Source: Physcomitrium patens (lineage: Eukaryota; Streptophyta; Bryopsida; Funariales; Funariaceae). Taken from it: DNA of 64,000 bases. The notes under the pieces are model-generated. The model was given only the letters and a program-made list of their open reading frames with translations. It did no database searches and was not told the origin of the DNA. The stretch spans positions 16,095,420 through 16,159,419 of the forward strand of contig NC_037253.1 of the NCBI RefSeq assembly GCF_000002425.4, written 5' to 3'. Positions 1 through 11,083 of the stretch are shown here, piece after piece. How positions within the stretch are numbered: the stretch's first letter is position 1; every line of letters starts with the position of its first letter. The translations under genes and the position numbers were made by a program.

Positions 1-341
1 GCCTGCCCTGCTCGTAAAGAACAAAGTTTCAGCCATGAAGTAATAAAGGACAAGCAAGATAGAGCTGGACCTATAGCCACAGAAACTGGGGTCACATCAT
101 CACTCACAACATCGCCCTCCACAGTAAATTAAAAGTTTGGGACCCAAAGGATGCGTTGTCCAGAGGGGGACGGGCGAGACGGGCGGGATGGGTGGGCGGA
201 CGCGGGGTCCAGCCTGGCGCCCGGTGCCAGCGACGGGTCCGTACTTGGAAAGGGACATGAGTGAGGACATGTGGGATTCACGAACTATGCGTTCGTGACT
301 GGGAGTTGTGTTCGTAACTTAGTGTCGTTCAACGACTGAAG
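1..341. other. upstream flank of the PRT1-like gene, no gene seen
   Basis: This stretch has moderate GC with a G-rich patch around 160-235. No reading frame of convincing length or composition is visible on either strand. It probably holds the promoter of the gene that follows, but I see no clear TATA box. Confidence 0.4.
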
Positions 342-440
342 CAGCTTTGCCATCGCCAGCCAATTCCCTTCCTCGTCTTTCGAGCTTTCTCTCTTTCGCT
401 CGTCCGCTCGCTCGCTCTGTCTCTCTCTCGAGCATTCATC
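342..440 (+). promoter_or_regulatory. PRT1: pyrimidine-rich leader / transcription start zone
   Basis: A dense run of CT, TCGCTCG and CTCTCTCTC motifs lies about 1.3 kb upstream of the PRT1-like start codon. Pyrimidine patches of this sort are common at plant transcription starts and in 5' leaders. The exact start site cannot be read from sequence. Several upstream ATGs follow in the leader. Confidence 0.4.
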
Positions 441-707
441 TGGTGTCTGTTGGCGGCGACTGGATTGAGAGACAACGTCGTCGCGGCTGGTGTTCTGCGG
501 TTTTCTTGTCTCATCATCTCCGCGCGCTTGTTCACTCTCTGTAGACTTTCTTCATTCACGCCCTCCTGCGAAGTCGACGACGAGTTGTTCCTCTTGATCT
601 ATGTGCTCATTCCCTTCTTTACTCGGATGCTGACAGTCGTAGATTCGGGGACTGGTTGTTGCAAGGTACCTGGCTATGTTGCTCGGTCGGTGTATGGTCG
701 GTGTCGG

Positions 708-1411
708 GTGAGTTGCTCCGTTGTGTGGGTGGAATTCCTTTGATGTTTGTCCGAAGGTTCCTTGATGCGTTTTGGTGTAATTTTAGGTCTGGGAAACTCC
801 TCTACTTGCTTGTTTTTGTATTCGCCTCCTTGGTTTTCAAGACGGCGTTCCTTTCTTTTTTTTTTCTTTTTTTTTTTCTTTTTTTTTTTTGTATTCAGAC
901 CGCCTTGTTTAAAATTTTCCTCTTATTGATGACTTTCGTGTTAGTTAGGTCATGGAGGTCGTTATGAAGCATTCGAATTTCTTCATCTCACTCGTTTTGA
1001 TTCTCCATAGAGCGGGATTCTGTGTTGGTTTTTATTTGTCTCGCTCATGACAACGTACAGATTTGGACTCAGTAGGGGATTGAGGGGTTGTCTCATGTCT
1101 GAATTGCTGAATTGTCGAGTGATTTCGAAAATTTTGTTAGTTATTGCTTTCAGAAGATCCTCTGCTAGGGTTGCGTTTTGCCCTTTAGATTTATTCCACT
1201 CCACGTAGCAGTGCCCGAGCTCCATGATCATATTTCATAGATATGGCCCTCAATCATTGCGGGTTCTAATCTACTATCTATTGTTTCTTATCTATTGTCA
1301 CTTGTCTTCGGGAGATCTTGATCTTTGTATCATTTAGCTGGGGTTTGGCTTACAAATTTCACCCGTGTATTACTGCTATTTTTCTGACAAATTGCTGCAC
1401 ATCTGCTGCAG
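708..1411 (+). other. PRT1: probable 5'-leader intron of the PRT1-like gene
   Basis: A strong donor (GTGAGT) begins at 708 and a good acceptor (CTGCTGCAG) ends at 1411. Between them the sequence is T-rich, with a long broken T tract at 853-890. No coding frame crosses it. A second possible donor (GTACCT) lies at 666. Intron assignment is inferred from splice-site appearance only. Confidence 0.45.
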
Positions 1412-1742
1412 GTTAGTGATGCTCTGAGGATGGCGTAGTTAAACTACAGAGTTAGAGAAACCCTAATACTTGTACTTGCGTTAAATTGTAACACTGAAGA
1501 TTACGAAACATCCAGATTTAAATGACGACGAGATATCGAGGTCCACTGGCTACACAAGAAGGTTGAACATAGTTCTGGAGAGCGAATGGAATTCAGCATC
1601 TCACTACATAAGACGGAGGGATTGCAGAAAATAGGTTCGACGCACGTTTTCCTGACAGCAGTTGACGCAGGGAAGCCCGTCGGAACGACTGCTTAACGGA
1701 GAGTGATCGCCTTGCTGGGGTAGTAGCACTTAGTCGTGTGCG

Positions 1743-3317
1743 ATGGAGACATATGATGATACGGAGCAGTTTCAGTGTATTATCTGTCTAGAGCTTGTTT
1801 ACAAGCCTATAGTGCACGCATGTGGGCACTTGTTTTGTTTTTGGTGTGTGCACAGAGCCATGGGCGGCACTCACAAAAATCTCTGTCCTCTTTGCCGCCG
1901 GCCTTACATGCACTTCCCTCGGATTTGTGAACAGCTTCATTTTGTCCTCCTGAAGGTTGTGCATGACAAGTACCTTTGTCGAGCCAAAGAAGTTCAAAAA
2001 GAAGAAATCGAGGCAGGTATTTTCTCTCCTCAACTCGATCTACCACCCCGCTCCAGAAGTATGCCTCTTGATATCAGCAGGCAAGCAACTACTTCAGTGA
2101 AGATCTCTGAAGAAGCATCTTCTGGTGATATTGAAACCGTTTCTTTTTTGAATCGAAGTTCTGAATGCGGAAATGGTTGTGCTTCAAATTCCTCCAGCAG
2201 CGTTGGTGACGACCCTAGTCCTTCCAAGGAGACCTATTTGTCACGACCTGTATTGATTAGTGAACCTGGTCCATGTTCTAAAGGGAAGGCTCCTGTGGCT
2301 GATGAAGGAGAAACAGATTTTGAAGGTCAACAATTGCGCACGAAGGACGAGGATCCGGACACCTCGCTCTCATATCTTATCGTTACAACCTCGGACTTGA
2401 CCTGCTTGCATTGCTGCAACCTTCTTTATCGGCCGGTGGTCTTAAATTGTGGACATATGTTTTGCGAGCACTGTGTGGAAATTGATGATGACAATGCAGT
2501 GAGTTGTCCTTCATGTAAAGCAGAGCACCCTGGGATGTTTCCGCAAGTATGTTTAGAGCTACATCACTACATAGATAGGGTTTTCCCCCTTGAGTATGCT
2601 CAGCGCTCTCTTCAAGTTGCCGCAGAGGAACGGGAACGACCGAGTAATAGGCCGCAGGTGCCGATGTTAGCAGAGCCAGAAGTTTCAACGAAAGGTAGTG
2701 TTAGGAGAATATTACCTGGTCCTATACATCGCGATGTTGGTTGTGATGGCTGCGGAATGATGCCGATCGTTGGGAAACGATTTAAGTGTCAAGAATGCCC
2801 AGAGACTATTGGTTTTGATTTGTGTGGAAAATGTCATGGATCCGGTTGCGTCGTTGGAAGATTCAACCAGCGGCATACGCCAGATCATTGTATGAAAGAG
2901 GTGCGGCTTCGTGCAAGCATTGAAAGGGAGTTTTGGGACGCTATGGTGAGCAGAAGGCTCAATGTTGCGGACCGCAGAATTATACCAAACGAATGCAATG
3001 AACCGGAAGATATACAGGTCTTATTGGGACAACCAATTGGTGGCAGTAGAGGGAGTACGGGAGGTAATGGTGCTGATGTTTTCGAAGGTCCGGGTCCTGA
3101 GCAGAGTGCCAATGCTGATGGAAATGGTTCCATAGAGGTCGCGGAAGATGGTGTTCATCAGGTAGACTATATCCAAGAAGCTGACGGTGATGATAGCCAT
3201 ATTTTTATGCACGACGGTGGAGACGAGGAATTCGCTGGCCAGGACGATGAAGAATTTGAGACATTTAGTCGTGATGACGAAGATATTGAGTTTTACCGGG
3301 TTGTGTTTCACGCGTGA
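1743..3317 (+). CDS. PRT1: PRT1-like E3 ubiquitin ligase (RING-RING-ZZ)
   Basis: This is an uninterrupted 524-residue reading frame that starts at the ATG at 1743. Three zinc-binding modules are visible. RING 1 uses C12, C15, C27, H29, C32, C35, C48 and C51. RING 2 uses C221, C224, C236, H238, C241, C244, C255 and C258. A ZZ finger uses C334, C337, C349, C352, C361 and C364, with H378 and H382. This order matches Arabidopsis PROTEOLYSIS 1, an N-recognin of the N-degron pathway that recognises aromatic N-terminal residues and promotes their ubiquitination. The linker at about 100-205 is Ser-rich and low in complexity. Residues from about 465 to 515 form a strongly acidic tail, which makes the protein about 110 residues longer than the roughly 410-residue Arabidopsis protein as I remember it. 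The coding part has no intron. The gene is convergent with the CCCH gene downstream. The family call is firm. Conservation of substrate specificity is inferred. Confidence 0.85.
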   Translation: METYDDTEQFQCIICLELVYKPIVHACGHLFCFWCVHRAMGGTHKNLCPLCRRPYMHFPRICEQLHFVLLKVVHDKYLCRAKEVQKEEIEAGIFSPQLDLPPRSRSMPLDISRQATTSVKISEEASSGDIETVSFLNRSSECGNGCASNSSSSVGDDPSPSKETYLSRPVLISEPGPCSKGKAPVADEGETDFEGQQLRTKDEDPDTSLSYLIVTTSDLTCLHCCNLLYRPVVLNCGHMFCEHCVEIDDDNAVSCPSCKAEHPGMFPQVCLELHHYIDRVFPLEYAQRSLQVAAEERERPSNRPQVPMLAEPEVSTKGSVRRILPGPIHRDVGCDGCGMMPIVGKRFKCQECPETIGFDLCGKCHGSGCVVGRFNQRHTPDHCMKEVRLRASIEREFWDAMVSRRLNVADRRIIPNECNEPEDIQVLLGQPIGGSRGSTGGNGADVFEGPGPEQSANADGNGSIEVAEDGVHQVDYIQEADGDDSHIFMHDGGDEEFAGQDDEEFETFSRDDEDIEFYRVVFHA

Positions 3318-4732
3318 CATTTCTCATCTTGTTTAGAATGCACATAAAATTCAGGAATTAAAGGGTCTGTGCTTCGGCACTTCCTCACTCTAGGGTATTC
3401 TCCCCTGGAGTGTAACAATCTTAATTCTGCCTTCTCTAGAATTGGTCTGACCTGAAGTGTATGGAATCTTTCATAAATTTGTTTGCAGTTTACGTTTCCG
3501 ACTATCGTCATCTTCATAACCGCCGTGCCACTGTCCAAAGTCCTTCGAACCTGATTCTTAAGTTACTGAAGTGAACTGTCTCAAGTACTGTACTGCAGTG
3601 ATATGATTTCCAATAATGTAGATACTATTAAGTACTAGAAGAGGGTGTTTTACCATTAAATACTACTCGAGGGTTTAGAGTTTTGGTTCATCTGTTCATG
3701 AAAAGCGGCGATTTTTGGTTGAGAGACTCGTGTTGTATTTTAAGCAGAAGTATGCACTGGATCTGAACAAAACAATCATTACTGAATATGGTCAAACAGG
3801 GCTATTTTCAACACCGCTGGTTTAAATTGTGATTGCGAATGTTGCAATAATTTAGCAGCGTAACTCCAATGCTCTTGCAAGGAGACAGGTGCTCTGAAAC
3901 CTTATCCAATATATCACAGTGAACTATTCATGCATAAGCCGAAATATGTTGATGAAGTCTAGCATGTTGCAGTCACAAAGTGAGGCTTTGTGGCTTTGAA
4001 TGTTGAGAGGGCATTACTCCGAAGCAGTTGTAGGGAATCCCATGTGCTGAATTTGTAAAATGGAATTTAAATCCAGTATATTAATCATCCTGTTGGATGA
4101 CTGACTCGACGGGGCTGATCACAGACACAACACTGGAAAGACTGTCGAGCTGGAAAATGCTGACAGCTAAACCATCGACAACTTCGAGGTCCTTAGATGA
4201 AAACTACCTCGACGCCTCTCAATGGGCGTCAAATGTCTCTACTAAATAACGCTGAGGCGATCTGTGGTCCTGAAAGGATATATGACTCACCAAAGCTCTT
4301 TCGGTAGGTACAGCACACATTTCTATAATCTATAATCTATAATCTAATAGATCATATGTTTTTGCACAAATTTGTTTAACAGTCTTTGAACAACTAATTG
4401 CCTCTGAAAATTCATTTTGCTCTGTCCTGAGCGAACCAACTACTCTCTCATGCTTATCAGAGACTATGAAGATTAGAACAAATCAGAGCTTATTGAAGAA
4501 TTTCCAATGAATTTTTTCTTCTGATCAATCTCAAAAGGATTCACAAAATGCACCCAAGTCAGTCTAAAACTAGAACATATTTAGTGCAATGAGACTGAAG
4601 AAGGTGCATTTTGTCGACGTACTTCAACAAAGCGCATCTGAGCAATATATACAAGATGGATCATAAAAAATGGTCAGAAGCCCACTTCCTCTTATGACGA
4701 GATTTGAGTGTAACGGTAGCCTGGCGAGCTTT
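3318..4732. other. convergent intergenic stretch with two 3' regions
   Basis: The PRT1-like gene ends at 3317 on + and the CCCH gene ends at 4733 on -, so about 1.4 kb contains both 3' untranslated regions. Small in-frame stretches here are short and lack recognisable motifs. No RNA gene or repeat stands out. Confidence 0.5.
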
Positions 4733-6567
4733 TCAGGCTTGTCTTCTAGGCATCTCACCAGCTCCAGATAACTGTTGAAATATAGATAATCTTCGGGAGC
4801 CTTTCTTCTCCAATTCTCTCGACTGAGTGAAGATCGGTTTGTGAGTATTAGAGGTGTGAATGAAACGACATCGCTTGCCATAGTTGCAAAGTCCAGTTTC
4901 TGTGTAAGACCTGCACAACTGCACGAAATACATATAGGTTTAAGTTATTGCTCCGGTCTGAGCTCGATGTACCTTAAGAAGTCATTTGTCATGTAAATTA
5001 TAAGGATTATTCGACATTCTGTGAAAATATTTCACACTGATGCTCATTTTATTTGCAAATGCATGTGGCCCTTTCAAGTCCCATCTTGAATCAAAACGTT
5101 GGAGCAAGTTATTGTGTAATTTTTAAGCGCAGTATCCAGTTTGAATTCACCTCCGTTTTGTATTTAGGGTGGCGCGGAACCGGACGTAGATCGTCATTTC
5201 CATGCGCAAACTGAGTGCCATGGACAAGAGAATTCAGAAAAATAAGTATCCACAATGTTTGAATATGAAAGACCCCGACATTTTTTGAGGAATTGATACT
5301 TGGCCGCGTATACAGAATCCTGAGATACAGAAAGCAATGTCTGGATAATCGATACCGAAAAAGTCAACAATCTTGGGAAAAATCTAACTGAAGCTGCATT
5401 CATAACAATTTGTTGACGTATTTAATACGCATGCCCTTGAAACTACTCGAACTTGGATGGAGTAGGCTGTAGAGAATTGCAAATTCTCCAATAAAACCCT
5501 TAAATTAAATTTAAGACCTCAAACAAGGTAGGTTGTCCTCTTGGTTATATTACCTGGCACTTGGATGCGTATCTGCAGTAACCAGTTTCTTCCCAGGATC
5601 TGCAGAGCTCGGTCTTGTACAATCCAACTTTAATTTGCGGATGCTCCATTTCATCCGAGGAAACAGACAAAGAAGAGCTCGAAGGCAACTCTGAGCCAGA
5701 GTTACACATTGGCTGCTTCGACCGAATCATGCTCGGTGTATGTATACTTTGGTGTCTTTGGAAATGAATGTTGAAGCCAAGTGAGTGCATCCCTTCATGG
5801 TGTGGATTTCGGCAGCCATAAATGGAATCTAAGAAAGAGACGTCACAATTGTAGACGCCAAATTTGTCCGGTTCGCGGCAAGGATAATTTCCGGGTGTGT
5901 ACACGAGCAATTTCCTCTCCTCATGCGATCTCGTTTGAAGGGTACAACACGATGGAGAAGAGTTCAGCGAAGAATCTTGCTCAAGCCTCTGGTGATCCTC
6001 GTCAGTATTCGTGGAGAAGTACGGTATACCGGTAGAGGATCTCACGCCCAGATTGGAAGTGTCTGAGAAGATGATTCCATATTTATTCTCAGTTGTGCCA
6101 CTTCCCATCCCTTGGAGGCTCTGTGGATAAGAGTATCTGAATTCCACTTCGGGAGGTGAAATGTTACTCCCATGTTCGCTGTAAGGAAAAGGCATACTCA
6201 TCTCCTCTTCCACTTCTGGTAAGTAACCGAGGAAAGAACGAAACCTTAGAGGATTAGAAACCTCCGATTGCTGGTGTCCACATTTGCAGACTCGACTGCA
6301 ATGCAAACTCGAGTCCATGGACAACTGAGTGTTCTCTAGGAGAAAGTAATTAGTATCGTCACCACTCGAGGAGAAAATTGCCTCAGCAATTGATGGAGGC
6401 TCGGTTTCGCTACGAAATTGACACTGTTTAGGAAAATGTAAATTACTTGATTGCGTCACAGTGTGTGAAATTGGTAATGGATGATAGGGCTCAGGTGCTG
6501 AAGACCGACACTCAGGCGCCATTTGGAACACGGTTCCCTCTTCACTCTGGTTCTGATAGCAATTCAT
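4733..6567 (-). CDS. tandem CCCH zinc-finger protein, TTP type
   Basis: There are three coding exons on the minus strand: 6567-5554, 5210-5151 and 4918-4733. The introns have GT/AG ends and both junctions are phase 0. The product is 419 residues. Finger 1 (C322, C331, C337, H341) and finger 2 (C360, C369, C375, H379) are each C-x8-C-x5-C-x3-H and are separated by exactly 18 residues. This is the animal tristetraprolin arrangement, also found in the plant C3H14/C3H15 group. Such proteins bind AU-rich elements in 3' UTRs and promote mRNA decay. An intron splits finger 1 between C337-Q338 and its histidine. The N-terminal 300 residues are Ser-rich and contain no other domain that I recognise. 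The ATG at 6567 is preferred because a strong 3' splice site ends at 6632, which would make the sequence upstream of it an intron. An in-frame ATG at 6651 would give 447 residues instead. Confidence 0.82.
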
Positions 6568-8000
6568 GGTCCTATCTGATGTAATTCTCACTGGATCAAT
6601 TTTAAAGGACCCCAAACATCTCAAAGTAGAACTGCAACAACAAATTGTCATCAGTGACCCCTCCACATCCGCATCACATTACCATATCACCACGTAAATG
6701 ATCAGACTATCATAAATTATTCTCACCCGATGAACCTATTGCGACTGACTTACTTCGCACATCATGAGAATGACCTTCATAAAAGCTGCACAGAATGCTT
6801 CAATAATGGTAGCTCAATTCAAAACTAAGTCATGAACATACTCTCTTACGAAAAACTTGTATCACTCAGTTCCACGCAACTCATTCTGCAAAAGTACAGA
6901 CGACTAGTATCAACGCAATGGCTGAACCTACAGAACGTGATTCATAAACAGCAACGAGCAATAGATTCCCCCGGATACTTACGAAGATAACTCCTACGGA
7001 TAATTAAGCTCCCACAACCGCCCTTCGTGCAGCATTCGGTCGAGCAGAATTGAAACAGCACTTTCACTGCCACATATCTATTGTTGCTCTGCACTACGAC
7101 GAATCAAAATTTACCGCAAAACCTCGGTATCCAAGAAACGCTCTCCGGTCTCAGAATTACAACAAAAATCCCTGCACCAAAATTCCTCCAATATCTTCAA
7201 TAGTTCTACTTGAAACCTCAATTCTAACGCTCAGCGACACCATCCAGATTCTTTCCTCCCACTGCGACGAGCTATCCGAGAGCATTTAATCTACGCTTCA
7301 TTCGAAGTTAAGACTGAAAGGCTCGAACCTAGGAAACTTTCTCGCACTTGGACGCTGGTGGCACTTCCTTGATCTAGTCCCCCTATGAGGAGCTCGGATC
7401 AATATGACCGTAGATGTCCACAAGAGAGACGAATCGCAGCCCTCCAATAGGGCGACGGAGTGCATGGGGTGGCGCCTCTGCCAGAGAGAGAGACAATCGA
7501 GATCCGGAAGTCGCAGTCACATCTGTTGCGATCGGCTCCCATCACTTTCGCATTAGGTCTGCGTCATTCTCATGAATCGATCGCAGCACTTAATCATTCG
7601 CTCAGCCTTCTTCATCATGGTTCCTATCGATGCCTTGTGGTCAGACTTTCTACCGCGCTTTCTGAAGCAGAGGCTTCAGTGACCCCTCCCCCTCCCCTCC
7701 TCTCGCAATCTTCTTTGGATTGCGAACTCCATCAATCCTATTCCGAACTCTGTTTCGACGATTAACGGTGCGGCGGAGAGTGACTTCGCGTTCTGCTGCA
7801 GTTTCTCGCGATGGACGAGTATTTCCCTTCACGCACTCTCACTCACTCGCTCACTCACAGAGTTTGGTGCAAATAAATTGCATCGCCTGCTGCCATCCTT
7901 CCAAGTCAATTCCGGTCGAGCAACAGATAATTTCCTCATCCTCTTCGCTTGTGAAGTTTTCCATTTCGCATCCATTCAAAATTTCACTCGTTCTTGGGCT
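6568..8000 (-). promoter_or_regulatory. 5' leader and promoter region of the CCCH gene
   Basis: A polypyrimidine tract and AG acceptor on the minus strand end at 6632, which suggests a leader intron. Further upstream, to about 7900, GC content stays above the surrounding spacer, with CT-rich plus-strand patches at 7680-7705 and 7835-7860. Some plus-strand frames are open here, but they carry no recognisable domain. The transcription start is not resolved. Confidence 0.4.
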
Positions 8001-9839
8001 TCTTGGCTACTCGATGTGTGATCTAGATTCTTTCATGTGCATTCATGAATGTGATTTTTAGCAAGTTGCATTTATTTGCTGTATGAACACTTTGATGAGG
8101 TACAGAATAGCCTACTCTTTGCTAAACCACACTTGAGCTCAGCGCAAAGATTGATAAAAAGATAAAAACTCATAATATTCACAAGTTTGTGTTAGAAGAA
8201 GAAGATCAAAACAAAATTTTAAAAGGAGTTTTTCTTTTCTATTATTTAGGAGGAAGTAAAAAAGAAAAGCTCGACAAATTTCAGAATAAAAGTAGTTGGA
8301 TTGTTTAATATGTTTGTAATCTCAAAGAGTATTTCTATTAAAATTATTATGTTGTGATAATAAAAAATTGAAATTAAAAATATCCTATTAAAATTATTAT
8401 GTTGTGTCTTAATTTTTTAAAAATAGAAATTTAATAGTTTTTATCAAAAAATTAATTAAGGGGATTTTAATAAATGCTTCAGAAATGTCTTTCTAGTTTA
8501 CTAAGAAATTTCTTTCTATTAAATTATCTTATTTTTGTGATTAATATTCCTATCTCTTTACATGGTCAATACATTAATAATTAGAAGATAGGATAAGAGG
8601 CACTGTAGCTAGGCCAATTCATGTTTTGGGGCATTCTATTTTATATTTTTAATTTTATTTTTTAATCTTGTATTTAATCTTACTTCTATTTATTTTTAAA
8701 AGATTAAAATTTATTTTTTCTCTTTATAATTCTTGATCTCTTTGAGTCTACTTTTTTGCTCTTAACAAACAGTATAAATGATTAAATATCGTATCAATAT
8801 CAATAAAAATAAATAAATTAGTATCTTTATAGACATGTATATGGGCGTTTATTACATCAAAATATCGACAGAGTCCAATATAATTGATTATTCTTAACAC
8901 TAGTAGCATTTTACAATTTAGACAATAAACTCATCAAAGTTTACAAAAACCAAAAAGATTATATGTTATTACAAAAAATCTATTTAAGCATTAATCAATA
9001 ATATGGAAAGATTATTTTTTTGACAAATATTTGTTTTACCTGTGTATAGTAGAAATAATTCTCAACTAAAATGTGTTCAATGAGAGGTTATAACCTTAAG
9101 TTAGGATGTATGATAATATCGTGAATTAACCAAAAAAAATAGAGTATTATTTTAAGCTCATTTTTTGGAATAAAATATGAAATGGCTAAAAAAATTAAAA
9201 ATAAATGTATGGTTTTATAATACTATAAGAACTTCATTAAATCTACATGCATTAAAGATTTTGATGGTGCCTCTAAACAAATCTGCACTAAAATACATCT
9301 TTTAAATTAAAATAAATAAAGAAATATATGAATGTGTATATATATAATTGTTTAAAAATAATTATTTATAAAATATATAAAATAAAATAAATTTCTAATA
9401 CACTAAGAAAAACCTGAAGAACATCCAGAAAAGAAAAGAAAAAAATTAATAAATTATATTAACGAAGTTTTAAAACTTAACAAAGAGGTAAATTATGAAC
9501 ATACACATTAAACAATTTAGTTTTATTGTTTATTTCAAGTACTTTGAAAACTTAATCACCCAACAAAGTTCAATACCTCATTTTCTAAAAATTACACATC
9601 AATGTGGATAATGCTTTAAAATTCGATAATAAAGAACCATTATATCAACACTTGTGTAAGATTTGGCAAAAACCAATAAACCATAGTTCTCACAATGGTA
9701 CAAAAGATGATAAAAAAAAATGATACCAAAATACTAATTTTTTTCAGATGCATGAGATATGAATGCATTAGATAGTCACTAACTTTCTATACTTCACGTT
9801 GTTTTACCTCATTCTATAAAATTAGTTCTTGTGCTCATT
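8001..9839. other. AT-rich intergenic DNA
   Basis: This is very AT-rich sequence without a convincing gene. A 22-base string ending in TTATTATGTTGTG occurs twice, near 8336 and 8385, spaced 49 bases apart. Nothing else is recognisable. Confidence 0.6.
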
Positions 9840-10244
9840 TCACTGTGGATTTGTTTGACGTATCTCATTCCTTGTTTGTCTTAAATATCGTGAAGTGTAT
9901 CTGGAAGTCTGAAGCTTATGGCAACCTCTGCCGTTACCAAAAACTACAGAGAATGAGGACGTGGAACTAAGAATTTTGATCCATTTGTAGTCGGATGCCC
10001 TGGAACACAAATCAAGGGTGAGGCATCCAATAATTCTCAAGAGGCTACGCAAGAACAATGTGATGGTCGTTATAGTATTTTGTGTCATGAGCCAACGGCC
10101 ATCTGTGAAGAGATCACCATCTATGTTCAGAATTTGGCTCTGTTGTAGAAATTTGTCTAAATATTTCAAAATAAAGAAAATTGGATCACCTCCTTGCAAG
10201 ACGAGTATCGTAAACCACATCTCCTCCAAATGTTGGTCGTGCAT
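9840..10244 (-). pseudogene. unassigned 134-codon frame, possible gene remnant
   Basis: The minus strand is open for 134 codons starting with ATG at 10244. The predicted peptide has hydrophobic stretches and a Leu-rich middle, and I do not recognise the family. The plus strand read in antisense codon register from the ATG at 9918 also looks protein-like, but it is broken by TGA, TAG and TAA codons. One of the two is probably a relic and the other its shadow. I favour the minus frame because it is intact. There is no visible promoter or intron support. Confidence 0.3.
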
Positions 10245-10262
10245 GAATTAGTGAAAAGGTAG

Positions 10263-10395
10263 TCAGAGTTTGTCAGCTTCTCTATTTACTTGTGGGCCGG
10301 CAAAGAGGATGATGTTGAAGTGTCTGTTGGAAAAACCAAGGAGAAGAAACAGAATGAGATTGAGGACACAAACTTTGAGGATGGGAAAACTTCAG
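10263..10395 (+). pseudogene. possible orphan exon with a donor site
   Basis: An open plus-strand frame of about 44 codons is rich in Glu, Asp and Lys and ends at a good donor (TTCAG then GTGAGA at 10396). In-frame stop codons lie just upstream. It may be a leftover exon of a lost gene. I do not recognise a family. Confidence 0.25.
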
Positions 10396-11083
10396 GTGAG
10401 ACCCTAAGAAATGCTCAAATTACAAGTTGTTGGTGATTTGTGCTTCTTTTAAAATAACTTGCAGGAGTTTTTCTCATGTTATGTAATCGTATGGAAGAAA
10501 TGATGATATTTATGTTATGGTTGTACTACATGGAAATGCAACAGGTGATTTACAGAATGTCTACACTCACTAAAAAACTACAAAGTGCAACGTTGTTGAT
10601 CTCAGTTTATTGAATGACCCTGCCGATTTAAGTTAAATGGATCTTTCTGGATTCCTTTTTGATCTTGAAAACATAAACTTAGCTGCTTATAATTGACATA
10701 TGCTTAGCTGCTTGCAAAATTCCTTGATTCGTTAGGGTGCATTTTGTAGCAGTTGTAGACATGCTGCTGAAATGATAGGATTTTCTTTTGGTTTCTTTTG
10801 GTGTGTTCCATGTGTCTTCAGAATTGAAAACAACGTGTCAAAAAAACCAAATAGGATTGGGAGCTTCTTCATTGTGAGAATGACTGGGCTCTCTTGTTAT
10901 TATCTGAGAGCAAGTTTATTGTTGTGCCAAACTGTACAGTTATTGTTTACGTGTTGGGGTTTAGGTATCCTTGAATTTATATTTGCTTTGGCATGTTGGA
11001 GCTCCAAGCAGCACAAGCATGCTTCTCACGATTAGTTCCATATCGTGAATGAATCTCGAGGTATGTTGCAGCAACAACGCGAC
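10396..11083. other. intergenic, nothing clear
   Basis: This is moderate AT sequence. A short Cys/Phe-rich plus frame at 10772-11035 carries no motif and may be chance. No RNA gene or repeat is evident. Confidence 0.4.

Noticed and set aside
7460-7765. 101-codon plus frame upstream of the CCCH gene
   Set aside because: It is Ser/Leu/His-rich with no domain and lies antisense to the presumed leader of the CCCH gene, in a CT-rich patch that keeps frames open by chance.
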